In this document: positions 6,761 to 10,132 of the stretch, piece by piece | Layout of the letters: every line of letters begins with the position of its first letter | How positions within the stretch are numbered: position 1 is the first letter of the stretch | Assembly: GCA_000437515.1 (NCBI GenBank) | Contig: FR898444.1 | Location: 1 to 10,132, forward strand | Direction of reading: 5' to 3' | Source of the DNA: Acidiphilium sp. CAG:727 | Lineage (GTDB): Bacteria > Bacillota > Clostridia > Christensenellales > Borkfalkiaceae | DNA length: 10,132 bases | Made by a program: the position numbers and the translations under genes | Notes under the pieces: generated by a model | Database searches by the model: none | Told to the model about the DNA's origin: nothing | What the model saw: the letters and a program-made list of their open reading frames with translations, nothing else

Positions 6761-6815
6761 GTTAAGGGCAGAGCGGCTTTATAGTCGTTCGTTATGTCAA
6801 CGATTATGTTACGGA

Positions 6816-7235
6816 TTATAATTCGTTTTCGGTAACGACGGTAAAACCCTCGGCGAGAAGTTTATCTACCGTAACGCCGTTGCCTTCGCGTTTTCCGCCC
6901 GTAAAAGTGCCGTCGTATACGACGCCTTTCCCGCAGGACGGACTGTTCGCTTTAAGCACGCAATAATCCACGGCGTTCGCTTTCGCGATTTTAACCGCCA
7001 GATCGGCTCCGCGTTCGTATTCTTCGGTTACGTCGACGCCTATATCCGAAATAACCTTTTCGCCGACGCGTTCCGCGGGGTGGCGGGGAGTGGAAAGTCC
7101 GCCGAGTTGTTCGGGGCAGACGGGTATAAGTACGTTGTCTTTGCCTAAATCAAGCAATTTTTCGTTTTTGCAATTGTCGCCTTTGTAGCGGCAATCGCTG
7201 CCGAATAAACACGCGCTGACTAAGATTTTTTTCAT
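6816..7235 (-). CDS. DUF523 family protein, candidate thiouracil desulfidase (TudS-like)
   Basis: The 139-residue protein spans a complete DUF523 domain. Visible motifs are ACLFGSDCRY (Cys9, Cys15), VCPEQLGGLSTPR (Cys40, Glu42), and LKANSPSCGKGVVYDGTF (Ser98, Ser100, Cys101). One characterised DUF523 group is TudS, which removes sulfur from 2-thiouracil to give uracil using a [4Fe-4S] cluster held by three cysteines. Cys9, Cys15 and Cys101 are the plausible ligands here, with Glu42 and a serine of the SPS segment as catalytic candidates (inferred from family patterns). No signal or membrane segment is seen. It lies on the opposite strand between two upp genes and downstream of a uracil permease, which fits a uracil-yielding enzyme. 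The ATG at 7235 follows GAGGTG (complement of 7241-7246). The DUF523 family call is firm. The TudS activity is a hypothesis, since many DUF523 proteins are uncharacterised. Confidence 0.85.
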   Translation of the reverse strand: MKKILVSACLFGSDCRYKGDNCKNEKLLDLGKDNVLIPVCPEQLGGLSTPRHPAERVGEKVISDIGVDVTEEYERGADLAVKIAKANAVDYCVLKANSPSCGKGVVYDGTFTGGKREGNGVTVDKLLAEGFTVVTENEL

Positions 7236-7252
7236 AAAAGCACCTCGGAAAA

Positions 7253-7281
7253 ATTATAACAAATACGAGAAATTTAATCAA
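7253..7281 (-). promoter_or_regulatory. Promoter of the DUF523 (TudS-like) gene
   Basis: On the minus strand TTGATT (complement of 7276-7281), 17 bases, then a perfect TATAAT (complement of 7253-7258). The start would be near 7246, so the leader is only about 11 bases and begins at the ribosome binding site. I see no equally good plus-strand promoter for upp copy 2 in this 65-base gap. Confidence 0.65.
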
Positions 7282-7300
7282 ATAATATAAAGGAGTAAAA

Positions 7301-7939
7301 ATGAAAACTTATCCTAACGTTCACGTTCTCGATCACCCGCTTATCCGTCATAAAGTAGCGATTATCAGAGATAAAGCGACCACCACCAAACAATTCCGCG
7401 AAGTAATCGAAGAAATCGCCACGCTTATGGCGTACGAAGCGTTCAAAGACGTTCCCACTAAAAAAATCGTGGTCGAAACTCCGCTCGAATCGGTAGAACA
7501 GACCGTGGTCAAAGAAAATTCGATAGCGATCGTTCCCATTTTAAGGGCGGGCTTAGGAATGGTAAACGGAATACTTACCCTTTTCCCCGCGGCGAAAGTA
7601 GGGCATATAGGTATGTATCGCAACGAAGAAACCCTTGAACCGCAGGAATACTATTGTAAACTCCCCGCGCATATCGACGAAAAAGTCGTTATGCTCGTAG
7701 ATCCCATGCTCGCAACCGGCGGAAGCGCGTGCGACGCTATAACTCAACTTAAAAAACGCGGTTGCAAGAAGATTAAGTTTTTGGCGATTATCGGCGCGCC
7801 CGAGGGCGTAGAAAAGGTTGCCGAAAAGCACCCCGACGTAGAAATTTACGTTTCTACGCTCGACAGATGCTTAAACGAGAACGGTTATATTTTACCCGGC
7901 TTAGGCGACGCGGGCGACCGTATTTTCGGCACGAAGTAA
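7301..7939 (+). CDS. upp: Uracil phosphoribosyltransferase, canonical copy 2
   Basis: This second UPRT (212 residues) has the standard family signatures: VLDHPLIRHK (9-18), PILRAGLGMV (79-88), EETLEPQEYYCKLP (109-122), the PRPP loop VDPMLATGGSA (133-143), and the uracil loop YILPGLGDAGDR (196-207). Identity to copy 1 is roughly 55-60% by eye, highest in the shared motifs. It should make UMP from uracil and PRPP and is the safer candidate for the housekeeping enzyme. The ATG at 7301 has a very good AAGGAG (7290-7295). It is divergent from the TudS-like gene across a 65-base gap. No clear promoter of its own and no terminator directly after the stop are visible. Its last 36 coding bases plus the first bases past the stop are nearly identical to those of copy 1. 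Confidence 0.95.
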   Translation: MKTYPNVHVLDHPLIRHKVAIIRDKATTTKQFREVIEEIATLMAYEAFKDVPTKKIVVETPLESVEQTVVKENSIAIVPILRAGLGMVNGILTLFPAAKVGHIGMYRNEETLEPQEYYCKLPAHIDEKVVMLVDPMLATGGSACDAITQLKKRGCKKIKFLAIIGAPEGVEKVAEKHPDVEIYVSTLDRCLNENGYILPGLGDAGDRIFGTK

Positions 7940-7982
7940 GTTAAAAACTAAACTCCGCAGGTTTTGCTTATGATGACAAGAC

Positions 7983-8033
7983 CGTCTTTGCAAGGGGCGT
8001 GGCGACCGCGGCAATTCCGTCGTTAAACGACGG
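7983..8033 (+). repeat. Small intergenic palindromic repeat, TTGC...GCAA type plus an adjacent perfect palindrome
   Basis: Positions 7983-8014 read like a degenerate copy of a small repeat I recall as widespread in bacterial genomes (TCATTGCGAGGAGCGAAGCGACG-GGCAAT type), with inverted ends TTGC (7988-7991) and GCAA (8011-8014). A perfect palindrome CCGTCG-TTAAA-CGACGG (8017-8033) follows directly. No open frame with a ribosome binding site lies here. Hairpins this close to the upp stop could act as mRNA 3' ends but lack T-tracts. Family assignment is from memory. Confidence 0.5.
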
Positions 8034-8097
8034 AGCGATTGTATAACCGTCCGTACTCCCCAAACGGCGTAGCGGGCGGAGAAGTATAAAAAACGAT

Positions 8098-8832
8098 ATG
8101 AATAAATGGCAGAATAAAAAATTCGTCTTTTTGGGCGATTCTATAACTTTCGGAGTAGGAACGACTAAACGCTACTTCGATTATCTCAAAGACGGGTTGG
8201 GTATAATTCCTTACGGCTTCGGAATCGACGGAGCGCAGTACGCAACCGTTTATAACGAAGCGGAAAAGGCGACGAGAGAAGTTCCCGACGCCGATTGCGT
8301 CGTCGTTTTCGCGGGGACCAACGACTTTAACGGCGGCGTTCCTATAGGCGAGTTTTTCACCGAAACTCTCGACGACGTGGTTCTTTACCGCGATGAAGCC
8401 GGCAATCCGACTACGACGGAAAGGCGTAAAAAACGCGATTTTATCTATTCCTGCGATACTTTTTGCGGAAGACTTAACAAAGTGTTTTCGTTTTTGAAAA
8501 CGAAATACGCCGACAAGCAGATTATCGTAATGACTCCGCTTCACAGAGCCTACGCCTGTTTTTCGAAAGATAATATACAATATAACGAGTTATACGCGAA
8601 CGGCAGCGGGTTGTTTTTAGAAAGTTACGTCGAAGCGATAAGAAAAGCCGCGGATATATGGTCGCTTAACCTTATCGATCTTTACCGCGAGAGCGGGTTG
8701 TTTCCGCTTATCGACGAATACGGAAAGTATTTCGCGAACGATAAAACGGACAGGCTTCATCCGAACGAAAAAGGACACGAGAGAATCGCAAAACTCCTTG
8801 CAGAAAAATTGGCTTGTATTCCCGTTTTGTAA
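8098..8832 (+). CDS. SGNH/GDSL-type hydrolase (cytosolic)
   Basis: The 244-residue protein shows the SGNH hydrolase blocks. Block I is FLGDSITFG with nucleophile Ser15. A weak block II glycine lies in FGIDGAQ (about 42-47). Block III is AGTNDF with Asn75, and block V is DRLHP with Asp218 and His221 (DxxH). These form the Ser-Asp/His triad and oxyanion hole of lipase/acylhydrolase-like esterases. No signal peptide precedes block I, so it should act inside the cell. Substrates in this family include acyl, acetyl and carbohydrate esters, and nothing here narrows the choice. A stretch rich in Arg and Lys (about 108-113) lies in the variable region between blocks III and V. The ATG at 8098 has GGAG (8078-8081) unusually far upstream, so initiation may be weak. 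It stands alone between upp and pyrG with no obvious functional link. Confidence 0.88.
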   Translation: MNKWQNKKFVFLGDSITFGVGTTKRYFDYLKDGLGIIPYGFGIDGAQYATVYNEAEKATREVPDADCVVVFAGTNDFNGGVPIGEFFTETLDDVVLYRDEAGNPTTTERRKKRDFIYSCDTFCGRLNKVFSFLKTKYADKQIIVMTPLHRAYACFSKDNIQYNELYANGSGLFLESYVEAIRKAADIWSLNLIDLYRESGLFPLIDEYGKYFANDKTDRLHPNEKGHERIAKLLAEKLACIPVL

Positions 8833-8890
8833 TCGATTGCGGGTGGCGGTAAACCGCGTAAAATTTTTCGAAAAATCTTTTTCCAAACGC

Positions 8891-8920
8891 TTGACAACGA
8901 GCCTGCGTTTAGTGTAATAT
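8891..8920 (+). promoter_or_regulatory. Promoter of pyrG, start followed by a T-tract
   Basis: A perfect -35 TTGACA (8891-8896) is followed after 18 bases by TAATAT (8915-8920). An overlapping perfect TATAAT (8918-8923) would give a 21-base spacer, which is too long. A start at G8928 gives a 7-base discriminator and an initial transcript GTTTTTTGG. This resembles the T-tract starts of E. coli pyrimidine genes such as codBA and upp, where UTP-dependent slippage occurs. The exact start is not proven. Confidence 0.65.
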
Positions 8921-8946
8921 AATTTTCGTTTTTTGGAATAGTCTTC

Positions 8947-9008
8947 GGGCGTTATTTTTTAAGGGCGATAAAAAGTCCTTAAAAAAAAACGCCCTTTTCG
9001 TTTTTTTT
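8947..9008 (+). terminator. Leader terminator/attenuator hairpin upstream of pyrG
   Basis: GGGCGTTATTTTTTAAGG (8947-8964) pairs with CCTTAAAAAAAAACGCCC (8977-8994), 18 positions with one A-A mismatch, around a 12-base loop. TTTTCG and eight T follow (8995-9008). An alternative shorter stem AAGGGCG (8961-8967) with CGCCCTT (8990-8996) uses the same 3' arm. Lying between the pyrG promoter and its ATG, it must be read through for pyrG expression, so it looks like an attenuator. B. subtilis pyrG also has a leader terminator, regulated there by CTP through 5' G addition. Confidence 0.75.
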
Positions 9009-9054
9009 AACCCGAAAACTTGTCCGAATTGCCATTTTACAAGGGAGTTTTACC

Positions 9055-10132
9055 ATGAAAAATACTAAATACGTGTTCGTAACGGGCGGAGTCGTTTCGG
9101 GACTCGGCAAAGGCATAGTCGCGGCGTCGCTCGGAAGACTGCTTCGACAGCGCGGCTATTCGATAGCCGTACAAAAATTAGACCCCTATATGAACGTAGA
9201 TCCGGGAACGATGAATCCGCTCGAACACGGCGAAGTGTTCGTCACCGAAGACGGAGCGGAAACCGATCTCGACCTCGGCCACTACGAGCGTTTCACGGGG
9301 GTAAACTTAAATAAGTTTTCAAACCTTACTTCGGGTAAAGTTTTTTATTCTGTAATCGAAAAGGAGCGCAGAGGGGAATATCTCGGGAAAACCGTTCAGA
9401 TAATTCCGCACGTTACCGACGAAACCAAGAGATTTATCCGTAAAAACGCCGAAGTTACGCAGGCTGACGTCGTTATTACCGAAATCGGCGGTACGACGGG
9501 GGACATCGAATCTCAACATTTTTTAGAAGCGATAAGACAGTTCGCAAACGACGTCGGCAGAAAAAACTGCGTGTTCATTCACGTGTGTCTTGTGCCTTAC
9601 ATTTCGGGTTCGGACGAATACAAATCGAAACCCACGCAACACAGCGTCGCCGAGTTAAGGGGTATAGGCATACAGCCCGACGTGATAGTCGTTCGTTCGG
9701 ACGGCGAAGTCGGCGAAGACATAAGAGCGAAAATCGCTCTGTTTTGTAACGTCCCGCCCGAAAACGTCGTTTCGGACGTTACTATGGACTGCTTATACGA
9801 AACTCCGCTCGCTCTGCACGCCAACGGACTTGACAAAGCGGTCTGCAAAGCGTTACAATTAAAGGGCAGAGCGTGTCTTTCGGATTGGCGCAAATTCATT
9901 TGCTCGGTAAAGAACGCTAAAAAAGAAGTCAGAATCGCGCTCGTCGGCAAATACGTTCATCTGCACGACGCGTATCTTTCGGTGGTCGAAGCGTTAAAAG
10001 CGGGCGGTTTCGCGCTCGGCGTAAACGTAAAGATTGAATGGGTAGACAGCGGAAAGATCACACCCGAAACCGAAAAGAGCGTATTCGAAAACGTCGACGG
10101 AATCATTATTCCCGGCGGGTTCGGCGACAGGG
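9055..10132 (+). CDS. pyrG: CTP synthase, 3' end cut by the window
   Basis: PyrG makes CTP from UTP, ATP and glutamine, the last step of pyrimidine nucleotide synthesis. The first 359 residues are visible. The synthetase domain has VTGGVVSGLGKG (9-20, ATP-binding loop), DPYMNVDPGTMNPLEHGEVF (43-62), TEDGAETDLDLGHYERF (64-80) and ITEIGGTTGDIES (141-153) with the expected Mg/ATP acidic residues, and KSKPTQHSVAELRGIGIQPD (190-209). A linker leads to the class I glutamine amidotransferase domain, beginning at about 292 (VRIALVGKY) and reaching IIPGGFGDR at the window edge. The catalytic Cys-His-Glu lie beyond it. The ATG at 9055 has AAGGGAG (9041-9047) at good spacing. The gene is preceded by a promoter and a terminator-like leader, so expression is probably attenuated by nucleotide levels. 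No frameshift is seen. Confidence 0.96.
   Translation, partial: MKNTKYVFVTGGVVSGLGKGIVAASLGRLLRQRGYSIAVQKLDPYMNVDPGTMNPLEHGEVFVTEDGAETDLDLGHYERFTGVNLNKFSNLTSGKVFYSVIEKERRGEYLGKTVQIIPHVTDETKRFIRKNAEVTQADVVITEIGGTTGDIESQHFLEAIRQFANDVGRKNCVFIHVCLVPYISGSDEYKSKPTQHSVAELRGIGIQPDVIVVRSDGEVGEDIRAKIALFCNVPPENVVSDVTMDCLYETPLALHANGLDKAVCKALQLKGRACLSDWRKFICSVKNAKKEVRIALVGKYVHLHDAYLSVVEALKAGGFALGVNVKIEWVDSGKITPETEKSVFENVDGIIIPGGFGDR

Noticed and set aside
6761..6815. Shared terminator between the convergent upp copy 1 and the DUF523 gene
   Set aside because: Only weak imperfect pairings such as GTTAC/GTAAC are present, with no stem followed by a T-tract on either strand.
7236..7300. Plus-strand promoter for upp copy 2 (TATAAC or TAATAT candidates)
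   Set aside because: -10-like hexamers occur in this AT-rich gap, but none has a recognisable -35 at 16-18 bases.
8846..8881. Possible terminator after the SGNH hydrolase (GCGG-TAAA-CCGC, then AATTTTTCGAAAAAT and T-rich sequence)
   Set aside because: The GC stem is only 4 bp and is not directly followed by a T-tract; the AT-rich palindrome is weak. It may contribute to ending transcription but is not supportable as a terminator.

Overview
The window looks like a chromosomal housekeeping stretch from a low-to-mid GC Gram-positive anaerobe of the class Clostridia. This rests on strong AGGAGG-type ribosome binding sites, TTGACA/TATAAT-type promoters, a PyrR-type attenuator, and a NifU-like/GGGtGRT gene pair of the kind known mainly from Clostridia. 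A finer placement, such as an uncultured gut lineage related to Christensenellales, is only an impression from the CGAA/TTCG-rich codon usage. Base composition and codon style are uniform throughout, and I see no insertion sequence, phage, CRISPR, tRNA or rRNA.

Layout. Positions 29-1735 (minus strand) hold a two-gene operon: a NifU/IscU-like Fe-S scaffold-type protein followed by a GGGtGRT family protein. A back-to-back promoter region (about 1736-1944) separates it from tyrS-galE (plus strand, 1945-4189). Positions 4190-4541 carry no gene. They hold an intergenic repeat, a near-consensus promoter and a complete PyrR-type attenuator leading into a uracil permease (4542-6002). After a strong terminator and a new consensus promoter comes a uracil phosphoribosyltransferase gene (upp copy 1, 6119-6760). 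Next is a minus-strand DUF523 gene of the family that includes the thiouracil desulfidase TudS (6816-7235), then a second upp (7301-7939). A stretch with small repeats (7940-8097) precedes an SGNH/GDSL hydrolase (8098-8832). A leader with a terminator-like hairpin (8891-9054) precedes pyrG (CTP synthase), which is cut by the window end.

How it fits together. The 4.3-10.1 kb part is a pyrimidine salvage neighbourhood. UraA imports uracil and the two Upp paralogues convert it to UMP. The DUF523 protein may release uracil from 2-thiouracil. PyrG makes CTP from UTP. Two separate leader RNAs (PyrR-type on uraA, a different hairpin on pyrG) suggest pyrimidine-responsive transcription attenuation. 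The most interesting points are the tudS-like gene nested between two unequal upp copies, the divergent uracil-binding loop of Upp1, the Glu-to-Gln change at the expected substrate residue of UraA, and the pyrG leader.
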